Assembly (NCBI RefSeq): GCF_023195835.1
Contig: NZ_CP096199.1
Location: 1,054,001 to 1,118,000, forward strand
Length of the DNA: 64,000 nucleotides
Reading direction: 5' to 3'
Source of the DNA: Vibrio sinaloensis
GTDB taxonomy: Bacteria > Pseudomonadota > Gammaproteobacteria > Enterobacterales > Vibrionaceae
The notes under the pieces are model-generated. The model saw only the letters and a list, made by a program, of their open reading frames with translations, searched no databases and was not told the DNA's origin. Shown here piece by piece: positions 27,714 to 37,512 of the stretch. Within the stretch, counting starts at the first letter, position 1. Each line of letters opens with the position of its first letter. A program made the translations under genes and the position numbers.

Positions 27714-29648
27714 TTAAGAAGACTTGCGTACGCGTAAGTACCACTCAGACAACAAGCGAACTTGTTTCTCTGTGTAGCCTTTCTCCATCATGCGGGCGAC
27801 AAAGTCATCGTGTTTCTTCTGATCTTCAGAAGAGGTTTTGGTGTTGAACGAGATAACAGGGAGCAACTCTTCGGTGTTCGAGAACATTTTCTTCTCGATC
27901 ACGGTACGTAGCTTCTCGTAACTGGTCCAAACTGGGTTGGTACCGTTATTGTTAGCGCGTGCACGAAGCACAAAGTTAACGATCTCATTACGGAAGTCTT
28001 TCGGGTTGCTGATTCCTGCGGTTTTTTCAATTTTCTCTAACTCGTTGTTGAGCGCAGAGCGGTCGAACAACTGGCCAGTTTCAGGATCACGGTACTCTTG
28101 ATCTTGAATCCAGAAGTCGGCGTAGGTGACGTAGCGGTCAAAGATGTTTTGACCATATTCGGAGTAAGACTCCAAGTAAGCGGTTTGAATCTCTTTACCG
28201 ATAAACTCAACATAGCGTGGCACTAGGTAGCCTTTAAGGAACTCAAGGTATCGCTCTGCGGTTTCTTGAGGGAACTGCTCACGCTCAATTTGCTGTTCGA
28301 TAACGTAGAACAGATGCACTGGGTTGGCGGCCACTTCCGTTTGGTCAAAGTTGAATACACGGGACAGTATTTTGAACGCAAAACGGGTAGACAGGCCCGA
28401 CATACCTTCGTCGACTCCAGCAAAGTCGCGATATTCTTGATAGCTTTTGGCTTTTGGATCGGTATCTTTTAGCGTTTCGCCATCGTAGACCCGCATTTTC
28501 GAGAAGATAGACGAGTTCTCTGGATCTTTGAGGCGAGACAAAATACTGAACTGCGACAATAGCTCTAAGGTGCTCGGAGAACATGGCGCTTTGGACAGCT
28601 CGGAGTGATCGAGTAGTTTCTGATAAATCTTAACCTCTTCAGATACGCGCAAGCAGTATGGCACTTTTACTATGTATACCCGGTCAAGGAAAGCTTCGTT
28701 GTTTTTGTTGTTACGGAAAGTCTGCCATTCCGATTCGTTAGAGTGAGCCAGAATCATACCGTCGAATGGTAATGCTGAAAGACCTTCGGTACCGTTGTAG
28801 TTCCCTTCCTGTGTAGCGGTCAAGAGAGGGTGCAGCACCTTGATTGGGGCTTTAAACATCTCGACAAATTCCATCAGACCTTGGTTGGCTCGACACAAGG
28901 CGCCGGAGTAACTGTAGGCGTCTGGATCGTTCTGCGAGAAATGCTCGAGTTGGCGAATGTCGACTTTACCGACCAAAGAAGAGATGTCTTGGTTGTTTTC
29001 ATCCCCCGGCTCAGTTTTAGCGATGGCGAGTTGGTCAAGAATGGAAGGACGCACTTTGACCACTTTGAACTTGGATATATCGCCGCCAAACTCATGCAGA
29101 CGCTTCGCTGCCCAAGGAGACATGATCGAGCGCAGATAGCGCTTGTCGATGCCGTATTCTTGCTTGAGCAACTCACCATCCTCGTTGACATCGAATAAGC
29201 AGAACGGATGGTCATTGACCGGACTACGTTCGCCGTTGGCGGAGAGTACGTAGATCGGAACTTGTTGCATCAGTGCTTTTAGTTTTTCCGCCAAGGAAGA
29301 TTTACCACCGCCAACAGGACCGAGTAGATATAGGATTTGCTTGCGCTCTTCCAGCCCTTGAGCGGCATGTTTTAGGTAAGAGACAATTTGCTCAATCGCT
29401 TCTTCCATGCCGTAGAAATCTTTAAATGTTTCGTAACGCGAGATGACGCGGTTAGAGAAAATACGACTTAGGCGAGGATCTTGCGCGGTATCGATGAGCT
29501 CTGGTTCCCCAATGGCCATCAGCAGCCGCTCTGCGGCGTTAGCATAAGCACTCTTGTCATCTTTACAAAGAGCAAGAAAATCTTGTAGCGATAACTCCTC
29601 GTCCTTGGAGGCTTCGTAGCGCGCTTGGAAATGGTCGAAAATACTCAT
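27714..29648 (-). CDS. yeaG: PrkA-family serine protein kinase/AAA+ protein (YeaG)
   Basis: Protein of 644 residues. The AAA+ P-loop LLGPVGGGKSSLAEK is at about 107-121; the C-terminal half carries the PrkA kinase-like region. The start at 29648 has GGGGA before it and gives MSIFDHFQARYEASKDEELS, matching relatives; the frame is open to 29693. PrkA/YeaG acts in nitrogen-starvation and stationary-phase responses in E. coli. It is first in the prkA-yeaH-spoVR unit. A TATATAAG on the minus strand around 29710 is a possible minus-ten element, not verified. Confidence 0.94.
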   Translation of the reverse strand: MSIFDHFQARYEASKDEELSLQDFLALCKDDKSAYANAAERLLMAIGEPELIDTAQDPRLSRIFSNRVISRYETFKDFYGMEEAIEQIVSYLKHAAQGLEERKQILYLLGPVGGGKSSLAEKLKALMQQVPIYVLSANGERSPVNDHPFCLFDVNEDGELLKQEYGIDKRYLRSIMSPWAAKRLHEFGGDISKFKVVKVRPSILDQLAIAKTEPGDENNQDISSLVGKVDIRQLEHFSQNDPDAYSYSGALCRANQGLMEFVEMFKAPIKVLHPLLTATQEGNYNGTEGLSALPFDGMILAHSNESEWQTFRNNKNNEAFLDRVYIVKVPYCLRVSEEVKIYQKLLDHSELSKAPCSPSTLELLSQFSILSRLKDPENSSIFSKMRVYDGETLKDTDPKAKSYQEYRDFAGVDEGMSGLSTRFAFKILSRVFNFDQTEVAANPVHLFYVIEQQIEREQFPQETAERYLEFLKGYLVPRYVEFIGKEIQTAYLESYSEYGQNIFDRYVTYADFWIQDQEYRDPETGQLFDRSALNNELEKIEKTAGISNPKDFRNEIVNFVLRARANNNGTNPVWTSYEKLRTVIEKKMFSNTEELLPVISFNTKTSSEDQKKHDDFVARMMEKGYTEKQVRLLSEWYLRVRKSS

Positions 29649-30145
29649 AATGAATTCCCCTCTGAACTTGTCGAACTGACAATAAACCCGCATAGAAAAG
29701 CAAATCCTTTCTTATATAATCCTAGTTGGCTTTTAGAATTTTGCTTAAAAAATATGTGTTTAATTGCAATCTGTGACTAGAGCCCGCTGCCCGAGACCTA
29801 CAATTTTCGCCACGCGGCGTTAGTCATTTATCCCACTGATTATTCCCATCAAAATCATCAGCGCTATCGAGCTAGTTAAACAATGATTGTCGCGACGAAT
29901 GATTTGACCCACCACTATTATTAGTACGCTCAATAATGACAGTGAGATTATGTGTCCTAGGTTGAAAATTATATTTAGATATGAAAATCGACTCGTAATA
30001 CGCTGTCGTAGCGAGCATCGAACTTCTATTCTTGCAGAGTTTATTTGTTAACTTTCGATGCAGATCATGATTTATTTTTGACCTAAAAATATAATGCTAG
30101 AGATCAAATAATTGATTGCATAATTAAAATTAAAGTGAACTAAGA
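29649..30145. other. Divergent intergenic region, prkA and chemoreceptor promoters
   Basis: About 500 bases without a supported gene. It must hold the promoters of prkA (minus) and the chemoreceptor (plus). A 14-base dyad ATCAA-N4-TTGAT lies at 30103-30116, 30 bases before the chemoreceptor start; it is the FNR half-sites in reversed order and so is not an FNR box. A TATAAT is at 30090-30095. No RNA gene was recognised. Confidence 0.5.
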
Positions 30146-32032
30146 ATGTTAAAAAACCTATCGTTAAAAAATAAGCTCGCGATTTCTGCGAGCCTTGCCA
30201 TAGTCATCGGGGGACTGTTGGTTGAGGGGTTGTCTTTTCGCGCAGCATTAGAGCGGCTCGATGTGGAAGTAGAGCAACGCTTGCAAAGCACCACCTCTTC
30301 TTACAACCAATATGTGTCGGACTGGATTCTCTCCAAGGAGCGGGCACTGACTTCGCTGTCGCAAGAGTCTCAGCGCGAATCGATTGTGACCCACTTACAA
30401 CAGGTCAAAAACTCAGCGGGTTTTGACAACGTGTTTCTCGCTTATCCTGACGGTACGCAAGACAACGCCAATGGCGTCGTGTTGCCACCGGGCAATGACG
30501 ATCCAAGAAAGTGGGGCTGGTATACCAATGCGGTTAAGCAGCCAAGCAAAGTATTCATGGATAACCCGACTGTAGCCGCGGCTACTGGGGCGAACGTGGT
30601 CTCACTGGGTAAAGCGCTTAATCTACATGGACAACAAGTGGTGCTGGGTGCTGACGTTGAAATCACAGACATTGTTGGCGGAATCGAAAAGGTTATCTTG
30701 CCTGGAGAGGGATACATGTTCATTGCCAACAAGCAAGGCAACGTGTTTGTCCATCAAAATACTAAGCTACTCAATCAGCCCGTCACTGAGCTTGGTTTAT
30801 CGAGCGCAATGATCCAGCAAGCTTCGAACAGTGGTCAGGATATCTATGTTGATATCAAAGGCCGAGAGTCGGTGGTTTACGCACAAAAGATCGAAAATAC
30901 CGACCTAACAACTGTTGTTGTTGTTGATCGCCAATCGTTGGTTTCACCGCTGTTTAGTGCTGTTTGGGGTCAACTTTTGGTCACCGGCATCGTCGTGGTG
31001 GTGTGTATTGTACTGTTCAACATTCTGTGTAACATCTTGTTCAGACCTCTGAATAATGTATCGTCTGCCCTAGAGCAAATTGCTAATGGTAGTGGTGACC
31101 TCACTCAACGTATTGACGTTGAATCCAATGACGAAGTGGGTAAGCTGGCGCATAACTTCAATACCTTTGTCGGCAGTTTACAACAGTTGATTGGCCACAT
31201 TCGTGAACAATCGCACCAACTCAACCAACAGTCCGATTTGAGCACCAGCCGAGCACAAAGCGCGGTGGATGAAATCAACCATCAGCAGCAAGAGATCACT
31301 ATGGTCGCGACTGCAGTGACTGAATTGGCCAGTGCGACGCAGGAGATTGCCTCCCACGCCGAGCGCACAGCACAAGCGGCGCAAGACTCTACATCGAGCA
31401 CTGACAATGGGCATCAGTTGGTCGAACAAACCAAAGGCTCAATCAACAAGTTGGCCAGTGAACTGCAAAGCGCCAGTGACGTTGTGGGTGAATTAGAGCG
31501 ACATGGTCAAGAGATCTCAACCGTACTGTCGACGATTCAAGATATTGCTGAACAAACCAATTTGTTGGCGCTTAATGCCGCGATTGAAGCTGCCCGAGCG
31601 GGTGAACAAGGTCGAGGCTTTGCGGTGGTTGCAGACGAAGTACGGGTGCTCTCGCAGCGCACTCACTCTTCTACCGAGGAGATCAATAAAACCATTACTG
31701 TATTGCAAGAGACTACCGCGCGTGCTGTATCGATTATGAGCAGTAGTGCCGATTTGGCGGGTCACTCGGTCTCGGATGCTGATCGAGCGGCGAATGCGTT
31801 GGCTGAGATCAATACAGCAGTGACACTAATCAGTGATATGGCGACACAAATCGCTACCGCTGCCGAAGAGCAAACCCACGTCACTAGCGAGATCACACAA
31901 AACATTACCTCAATTAAGGATGTAGCGGATCAATTGGTACACGGTGCTAATGATAGCTCTCAAGGCGCTTACGAGGTTAAGAGTCAGGCTGAGGCCTTAA
32001 GCGCGAAAGTGGCGACGTTTAAACTGTCGTAA
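30146..32032 (+). CDS. Methyl-accepting chemotaxis protein with dCache ligand domain
   Basis: Chemoreceptor of 628 residues. Transmembrane helix at about 13-32, periplasmic double-Cache-like domain at about 35-268, second helix at about 272-296 ([19 protein letters not shown]), HAMP to about 350 and the signalling domain with [20 protein letters not shown] at about 461-480. In the membrane-distal Cache module [12 protein letters not shown] and [13 protein letters not shown] resemble, but do not exactly match, the amino-acid-binding dCache motif with its R-x-W-Y and Y-x-D positions. It may sense amino acids or a related ligand. No C-terminal CheR pentapeptide is present. A terminator follows. 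Confidence 0.93.
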   Translation: MLKNLSLKNKLAISASLAIVIGGLLVEGLSFRAALERLDVEVEQRLQSTTSSYNQYVSDWILSKERALTSLSQESQRESIVTHLQQVKNSAGFDNVFLAYPDGTQDNANGVVLPPGNDDPRKWGWYTNAVKQPSKVFMDNPTVAAATGANVVSLGKALNLHGQQVVLGADVEITDIVGGIEKVILPGEGYMFIANKQGNVFVHQNTKLLNQPVTELGLSSAMIQQASNSGQDIYVDIKGRESVVYAQKIENTDLTTVVVVDRQSLVSPLFSAVWGQLLVTGIVVVVCIVLFNILCNILFRPLNNVSSALEQIANGSGDLTQRIDVESNDEVGKLAHNFNTFVGSLQQLIGHIREQSHQLNQQSDLSTSRAQSAVDEINHQQQEITMVATAVTELASATQEIASHAERTAQAAQDSTSSTDNGHQLVEQTKGSINKLASELQSASDVVGELERHGQEISTVLSTIQDIAEQTNLLALNAAIEAARAGEQGRGFAVVADEVRVLSQRTHSSTEEINKTITVLQETTARAVSIMSSSADLAGHSVSDADRAANALAEINTAVTLISDMATQIATAAEEQTHVTSEITQNITSIKDVADQLVHGANDSSQGAYEVKSQAEALSAKVATFKLS

Positions 32033-32087
32033 GGTAGGAATATTGAGTTGATCAGTGAGTGATTCAGATTAGTATTCAACAAAGAAA

Positions 32088-32114
32088 AATGGGGCCGTTT
32101 GGCCCCATTGTTTT
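32088..32114. terminator. Terminator between the chemoreceptor gene and yfbU
   Basis: Arms AATGGGGCC (32088-32096) and GGCCCCATT (32101-32109) with a GTTT loop and a T run at 32111-32114. An A run on the other side supports use by convergent yfbU. Confidence 0.9.
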
Positions 32115-32127
32115 ATCAGTAGAGTGC

Positions 32128-32628
32128 TTAAGCGTTAAAGATCTGTTTAAGTTCATTGGCACACAAATGGTACTGCCTTGGGCACTTGCGCCATGTTGTA
32201 AGCATACGACGATATTTTTCTAGCATTGGCATTTGCGCGTTAAAGTGATGTTCACCTTTATCAAACTGAGGGTAAAGGCCTTCAGAGTCCACCAAGAAAC
32301 GGACGTAATTCACCAGTTGCGCTTCTGAGGCGATATCAAAGCCCAAGAAGGTGAGTCGACGCTGATCCACCTCTTTTTGCTCCTGCTCTGTTAGCATCTT
32401 GTTCGATTCTTGCATCGCATGGTACATCTCCATGATGTCGATGACTTCGCGACACTCTGCTTCCACTAAGCAGCCAAAATCTTTGTTAAACTCGCTCATC
32501 TGCAGCTCATAGCCACGTTCGACAATGGTCTGTAGACGTTGATACTTGGCAGCGTTTGCAGGATCCATTTGTGACATTAAGTAGTACTGATTTGACAAAA
32601 TCAGACGTTGAGCGTTAGTCATTTCCAT
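32128..32628 (-). CDS. yfbU: YfbU-family protein (UPF0304)
   Basis: Soluble helical protein of 166 residues. The N-terminus [20 protein letters not shown] and the core [13 protein letters not shown] are near-identical to E. coli YfbU. The ending [18 protein letters not shown] also agrees. The role is unknown in any organism as far as I know; YfbU was once linked to toxin-type lethality on overproduction, which I treat as weak. It stands alone, convergent with the chemoreceptor gene and 119 bases after the next minus-strand gene. Confidence 0.93.
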   Translation of the reverse strand: MEMTNAQRLILSNQYYLMSQMDPANAAKYQRLQTIVERGYELQMSEFNKDFGCLVEAECREVIDIMEMYHAMQESNKMLTEQEQKEVDQRRLTFLGFDIASEAQLVNYVRFLVDSEGLYPQFDKGEHHFNAQMPMLEKYRRMLTTWRKCPRQYHLCANELKQIFNA

Positions 32629-32747
32629 AGTGGCCTCACTAGTACAATCTAATACATTTTTAATGTGCTTAGGTTAACGTTTCCCGTTACGCTGAAACAT
32701 GATCTCAACACATATTTAATAGGAAAAGCACACTCATTCAGCAAGAT

Positions 32748-33419
32748 TTATTCATCATTATTGTGGTAATGATTGTAGATATAGTCTCTATCAGAAAACA
32801 CGCGTAGCAGTTCGGGTTTAAATACTGTCAGCATCGCTGCGGCCATGCCGTTAATCAGACCTTCAGGAAATGCCAGCAGTGGAGTGAACATCAAGTAATT
32901 GCTGTAGATGGTTTGCCAATCGTAGTCAGTAACAAACAGGTAGTAGATAGAATTTATCAGCAGGTGAAGCGTGCCGGTGAGTGCGCCATTGATAAAACCT
33001 GCGACAAAAATAAACACAAAGATGTTGCGCGGAAGGTAGTGATAGCTGAGCAGAAACACGCTGTAACTGATCAATATGGGTATCAGTGCGGAGAAAACCA
33101 AAAACTCCGGTATTTCATGCCAGTTAAGCGGCCCTAACATGGTCATCAGAAGCGTGATAGGCAGTGATAGGGCAAAAGCGCTGCGCCAGCCATACATTAA
33201 GGTTAAACTTGTGAGCCCGAGAAAGTGAATGGCCAGGCCTGCTTTTACCCCGGCTTCTGCCGACCACAGTGCCCAGTAGATAACGATAACGGCGAAGGTA
33301 ATGTGTTGGAAAGCTCGCTCTGTCTTTAGTTTGTTGAGCATAACCCGGGTAGCGTCGCGCCAAACTAGAGCGATTGTCATTAAAACCAACAGTAAGCAGA
33401 CTAATGCACTTAGACTCAA
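32748..33419 (-). CDS. Polytopic membrane protein, COG3235 (CbiM-like ECF permease fold)
   Basis: Very hydrophobic protein of 223 residues with six or seven membrane helices, and HYHNND at the cytoplasmic C-terminus. FINGALTGTLHLLINSIYYLF and LAFPEGLINGMAAAMLTVF resemble the CbiM/energy-coupling-factor permease family. Those substrate-binding subunits take up metal ions or vitamins, but no ECF ATPase or T component is adjacent. The start is a TTG at 33419 with GGGG before it; the next ATG is 13 codons in. It follows pflA on the same strand, past a terminator. The His-rich tail could bind a metal; this is inference. Confidence 0.75.
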   Translation of the reverse strand: MSLSALVCLLLVLMTIALVWRDATRVMLNKLKTERAFQHITFAVIVIYWALWSAEAGVKAGLAIHFLGLTSLTLMYGWRSAFALSLPITLLMTMLGPLNWHEIPEFLVFSALIPILISYSVFLLSYHYLPRNIFVFIFVAGFINGALTGTLHLLINSIYYLFVTDYDWQTIYSNYLMFTPLLAFPEGLINGMAAAMLTVFKPELLRVFSDRDYIYNHYHNNDE

Positions 33420-33430
33420 AGTTACCCCAA

Positions 33431-33462
33431 AAAAAATACCAACAGACTTGTTGGTATTTTTT
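33431..33462. terminator. Intrinsic terminator after pflA
   Basis: Perfect 13-bp arms (33431-33443 and 33450-33462) with a six-base loop. A and T tracts lie at the outer ends, so it would stop transcription of pflA on the minus strand 23 bases past its stop. Confidence 0.92.
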
Positions 33463-33484
33463 ACGACTTTGTTGGCATTTGGTA

Positions 33485-34225
33485 TCAGTATTTTACGTTA
33501 GAGTGATACTGCTCAAGGATTGAGACGACCTTGTCCATGGTCTCTTTGGATGGAGGACTGATCCCTTCAAGTGGGTATTCGACACCAAGCGCCTCCCACT
33601 TGTGGGCACCGAGTTTGTGGTATGGCAACAGCTCCACTTTTTCGATGTTATCCATATCCTTAATAAAATCGCCCAGCATATGTGCCGCTTCTTCATCGTC
33701 GGTATAACCAGGCACAACCACATAGCGGATCCAGGTTTTCTGGCCAATTTTGTGCAGGTAGCGGGCAAAGTCTAAGGTGCGTTTATTTGAAACACCGATG
33801 AAATCATGGTGAATCTCATCTTTCATGTGTTTTAAGTCGAGCATAACCAGGTCGGTCGCTTCGAGCACTTGGTCGATAACGTCGGTATGTTTGCGAATGT
33901 AGCCGTTGGTATCGAGGCAAGTATGGATACCCTCTGCTTGCGCAGCACGGAAAAAGTCGCGTACAAACTCAGGTTGCAACATTGCTTCTCCCCCTGAGCA
34001 GGTGACACCGCCACCGGAAGCATTCATAAAGTGTCGATAAGATTTCGCTTCGTTAATGATCTCTTCAACGGTCACTTCTTTACCGCCATGAGTATCCCAT
34101 GTATCTCTGTTGTGGCAATACATACAGCGCATTAAGCAGCCTTGCATAAACACAATAAAGCGAATTCCAGGACCGTCTACCGTTCCACATGACTCGAAAG
34201 AATGAATACGACCAGTTGTTGACAT
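33485..34225 (-). CDS. pflA: Pyruvate formate-lyase activating enzyme
   Basis: Radical SAM enzyme of 246 residues that installs the glycyl radical on PflB. The iron-sulfur motif CxxxCxxC is [11 protein letters not shown] (Cys 30, 34, 37); [10 protein letters not shown] is the SAM-binding loop. Unlike E. coli, it does not directly follow pflB: a chemoreceptor and an lpxR-like gene lie between, so it has its own promoter in the 226 bases shared with the divergent chemoreceptor gene. Its partner pflB is 3 kb away on the same strand. Confidence 0.96.
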   Translation of the reverse strand: MSTTGRIHSFESCGTVDGPGIRFIVFMQGCLMRCMYCHNRDTWDTHGGKEVTVEEIINEAKSYRHFMNASGGGVTCSGGEAMLQPEFVRDFFRAAQAEGIHTCLDTNGYIRKHTDVIDQVLEATDLVMLDLKHMKDEIHHDFIGVSNKRTLDFARYLHKIGQKTWIRYVVVPGYTDDEEAAHMLGDFIKDMDNIEKVELLPYHKLGAHKWEALGVEYPLEGISPPSKETMDKVVSILEQYHSNVKY

Positions 34226-34451
34226 GTGCTCATCTCGTCTTAGTTATTTATCCGTTATTTTATTACAAATGGTAGGGATAAAATAGGTTTTCTCGGCTTT
34301 GACAGGCAGAAAACAGGAATTAAGAAAAATTGGATTTATTTGCTAAAATTTATGTTATAAAAATGTACAAACAATATAAATAACAATAACAAACTACACT
34401 CACCGTCAGGCAAGGTGTTAAACATCTGATTGTTGCTGAAGGACTTTAAAT

Positions 34452-36332
34452 ATGGATATGCTTGCGCTCTCGCAGAAACAGAAGGTCACACTGTTTTTGC
34501 TCGTATTAACAATAGGATTTGCTTCACTCGCCTTTTTTACCTCTGAACGCTTGTCGCAAATGACCAGCCAATACCAAAGCAGCGCCGATATTGCATCGGG
34601 GTCGCTGTCAATTTACCAGACACAAAGCCAAATTCTCACCCTCGGCGGCGACTTGGACACTATGACCGGGGCCAAGGTTTCAGCCACGATAACTCGCATT
34701 GAGGATATTGTGACGGCGATTGATCAAGATGCCCAGTTCCTCAGACAGGTTGGCTTGGTCAGTCAAGGCGAGCAACTCACTCAGAGTGTGGTTGACTTCA
34801 AAGACGCGGTATCGCCCTGGCTGTCGATGAAACAGGAACTCGGCTTTAATATTGATGAAGGTAAGTTAGGTCAGTTAAAACAGTTGGCCCTGACAATAGA
34901 GCAAAAAATTGCTGAAACCGGAATGGTTACCTTAAACTCTGACTTTCAGGCGATGGTGAAAGCGCAGCAAAATTACTTGCTGCAGCCTACCGAAGACAAC
35001 CTCAAGTTGTTCAACCGCGCTATGGCTGCTTTTGAAAGTATGTCGAATGTTTACGCTATGTTAGAGCTGTATGAAAAGGAAATCGAACAGTACAAACAAA
35101 CCTTTGCCAGCGTCAGTGACATTTCCAAGCAGCTTGCGAGCATTGAGAGCAAGGTCGCAGTGACCAAAGTGAATATGACGCAATTAATTGGGTCAATTAC
35201 CTCAGAGCTTGGCGGTATCAGCGCCGACTATCAACATGTTGCAGAAAGAGCCTCAAAGCAGACGTTGTGGTCGATTCTGGTCGCGTGTGTGGTGCTTGCT
35301 GTGTTTACTATCGCTATTTCAGCCATGCAGAGTGCCTCTCTATCGCGCTCACTCAATCGGACTAAAGAGATCTTGAGCAGTTTGTCGAAAGGGGATCTGT
35401 CACAGCGAATGGAGCAAAGCAAAAACCCTAACGATGAGTTCAATCAGCTTGCCACCAGTATTAATCAGAGCTGTAATAATTTAGGCGAGCTAGTTTCTGG
35501 GGTTCAAAGTAGCAGTATGGCACTGACTAGCAATGCGGTAGAGCTCAATCAGGGGCTAGACAGACTTGCACACCATCAATCTGAAGTGTTGGGCCAAACT
35601 CAATTGCTTGCCTCGGCGACAGAGGAGGTCAGTGTGACCACGCAAGAGGTGTCAAATTCGCTTGAGTTCGTTGCCGAAATCAGTCGTTCTTCAACTCAGT
35701 CAGCAGAAGAAGGCGGCAAAGTGATCTCCGCCGCCATTGGTTCACTTGATGAAGTTGGGGCGATATTAACCTCAGCTGCTGGTCATATTAAGCAGCTCGA
35801 AGAGGCCTCGTCGAAAGTCGATTCGGTGATGGAAATTATTAATGGTATCGCCGAACAGACCAACTTACTCGCATTAAACGCCGCCATTGAAGCGGCAAGG
35901 GCAGGCGAACAAGGTCGAGGCTTTGCCGTGGTCGCTGATGAGGTGCGCAGCTTAGCAGTGAGAACCGTCGATGCAGTCTCAGAGATCTCAGGAACCATTG
36001 ATACGATGAAGAAAGAGAGCGCAGAAGTGATTCAGTATATTGGCCAGTCTGAGTCATCGATGGCGGCAGGGCGAGAGCGTGGTCAGGAAGCAATGGATGC
36101 GCTCAAGCTTATCACTGAAAAAGCCGATGAAGCGTCGCACCAAACCGAGGTCATCTTCACTTCTATCAAAGAATTGGCGACGACCAGTCAGTCGATGGCG
36201 GACAATATGACCCAGATTTCGTCGGCGATGAAAGAGCTAGAAGAGAACAACGAGCAGTTACGCAATGTCAGTGGTGTGGTTGAAAAACGCTCAGAGAGCC
36301 TTAACCAAGAGTGTCAGAAGTTCACGATCTAA
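34452..36332 (+). CDS. Methyl-accepting chemotaxis protein with helical sensor domain
   Basis: Chemoreceptor of 626 residues. The first membrane helix is at about 12-30. A long, charged, all-helical periplasmic region (about 31-265) suggests a helical-bundle sensor rather than Cache. The second helix [20 protein letters not shown] is at about 269-288, then HAMP, then the signalling domain with [20 protein letters not shown] at about 466-485. GAAGGA precedes the start. It ends [16 protein letters not shown], with no CheR pentapeptide. Its stop overlaps the stop of the convergent lpxR-like gene by three or four bases. It lies between pflA and pflB, which might couple it to fermentative conditions, but this is position only. 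Confidence 0.93.
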   Translation: MDMLALSQKQKVTLFLLVLTIGFASLAFFTSERLSQMTSQYQSSADIASGSLSIYQTQSQILTLGGDLDTMTGAKVSATITRIEDIVTAIDQDAQFLRQVGLVSQGEQLTQSVVDFKDAVSPWLSMKQELGFNIDEGKLGQLKQLALTIEQKIAETGMVTLNSDFQAMVKAQQNYLLQPTEDNLKLFNRAMAAFESMSNVYAMLELYEKEIEQYKQTFASVSDISKQLASIESKVAVTKVNMTQLIGSITSELGGISADYQHVAERASKQTLWSILVACVVLAVFTIAISAMQSASLSRSLNRTKEILSSLSKGDLSQRMEQSKNPNDEFNQLATSINQSCNNLGELVSGVQSSSMALTSNAVELNQGLDRLAHHQSEVLGQTQLLASATEEVSVTTQEVSNSLEFVAEISRSSTQSAEEGGKVISAAIGSLDEVGAILTSAAGHIKQLEEASSKVDSVMEIINGIAEQTNLLALNAAIEAARAGEQGRGFAVVADEVRSLAVRTVDAVSEISGTIDTMKKESAEVIQYIGQSESSMAAGRERGQEAMDALKLITEKADEASHQTEVIFTSIKELATTSQSMADNMTQISSAMKELEENNEQLRNVSGVVEKRSESLNQECQKFTI

Positions 36333-37345
36333 AAAAATGCGTACAGAGTGAACGCGCCAGTGCCGTAAACGGTATCTGGCGCGTTTTTGTAGTCGGGGGT
36401 CTTAACTGAGGTGGTCACAGCGATACCAAAATCTTGATTGTACCAAGCAAATCCTGCGACCGCACTAGCTTGGGTTTGCTCTAGCCTTACGTCATACTGA
36501 CTCGGATCTTGCCCCTGATTGCGCGCATAGCGAATGACTTCGGAACGTTTGCCCTCAATGGTTATATCGTTGAAACGATACCGCGCTTTGACACCGGCAA
36601 ACACGAACCATGCTTGGCTTGAGTTTGCGATCATGCTAGGGCGAAAAGGTTGTTCGCTATCAATGTTCGCCGCGCCCATATTATTCGCCAGATCGGTGCC
36701 CCAACGAAGCATGAAACCGGTCGACACATCACTGCGAAAATTTCCTGCATTTGCCTCTGACAGATTGGATAGCTCCCAATTTTCTTCCGCACCTTGGCTA
36801 TTGCGCCACAAATTAAAGTGATGGAGGTAACCTAGGTTGGCGACCCATTTATCATCGACCTGATATGCCCAACCGCGTGGCTTAACCGAGTCGGTAATAT
36901 CATGAACGAAATTTTGTCCTCGTTCGGCCAACGAGTTCTCACCAGTAGTGCCTAAGGTCAAGGTTGCTCGATGGGCGTGATTTATAGTCAGGCTGAGGTA
37001 ATTGAGCTCAGCATAAAGGAGTCCTGCGTAGGGGCGATCATTGGCAATGGGAATCGTCGCTTCGAGTTCTGCTGGAGTATAGGTTTTATGCCCCAGGACC
37101 AACTCAAATTTATCTAGGGATTGCACTCCCCAGTAAGAGAAACTGAGAGGGCGAAATAGTGTATAGGGTTTAATAACGCTGGTGGAATAACTCAAAAACA
37201 GACCATTAGTATAATCCTGGTCGACGCCGAATATGCCATCGTTATCGACAGCAAAGCTAATAGTGGTTCTATCTGAGGCAATACAGGCTGTCGACGCCAA
37301 TAAGGCAACGGCTGTGGTTAACAAGTGGCGACTATATAACCTCAT
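36329..37345 (-). CDS. lpxR: LpxR-like lipid A 3'-O-deacylase (DUF2219), outer membrane
   Basis: Predicted outer-membrane beta-barrel of 338 residues. A signal peptide ([20 protein letters not shown]) precedes [20 protein letters not shown], the conserved LpxR opening. [14 protein letters not shown] and [20 protein letters not shown] follow; the His in QNFVHD corresponds to the catalytic His of Salmonella LpxR as I remember it. The chain ends in Phe, typical of barrels. LpxR removes the 3'-acyloxyacyl group of lipid A using calcium. The start at 37345 is preferred over 37363 on signal-peptide grounds. Convergent with a chemoreceptor and downstream of pflB. Confidence 0.85.
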   Translation of the reverse strand: MRLYSRHLLTTAVALLASTACIASDRTTISFAVDNDGIFGVDQDYTNGLFLSYSTSVIKPYTLFRPLSFSYWGVQSLDKFELVLGHKTYTPAELEATIPIANDRPYAGLLYAELNYLSLTINHAHRATLTLGTTGENSLAERGQNFVHDITDSVKPRGWAYQVDDKWVANLGYLHHFNLWRNSQGAEENWELSNLSEANAGNFRSDVSTGFMLRWGTDLANNMGAANIDSEQPFRPSMIANSSQAWFVFAGVKARYRFNDITIEGKRSEVIRYARNQGQDPSQYDVRLEQTQASAVAGFAWYNQDFGIAVTTSVKTPDYKNAPDTVYGTGAFTLYAFF

Positions 37346-37462
37346 GAAATAGCGCTCTCTCAATTAGGTGCCTGATAATAAAAGGATTAGCCTTAGGCAG
37401 GAAAAACGCAAGTCGTGAGAGGTTAAAGGGTGAGCGGCGAAAGGGTTCGGTGGTTATTGATA

Positions 37463-37492
37463 CAAAAAAAGCCCTACTAAAAAGCAGGGCTT
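37463..37492 (-). terminator. Intrinsic terminator after pflB
   Basis: On the minus strand the stem AAGCCCT/AGGGCTT (arms 37486-37492 and 37469-37475) is followed by seven T. It starts 20 bases past the pflB stop. Confidence 0.88.
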
Positions 37493-37512
37493 GTCTATTC
37501 ATCAGCTGAGAA

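Noticed and set aside
30103..30116. FNR box before the chemoreceptor at 30146
   Set aside because: The half-sites are in reversed order (ATCAA-N4-TTGAT), so it is not an FNR consensus; noted only as a dyad.
33493..33768. 91-codon open frame inside pflA
   Set aside because: Out-of-frame shadow of pflA with no ribosome site or family resemblance.
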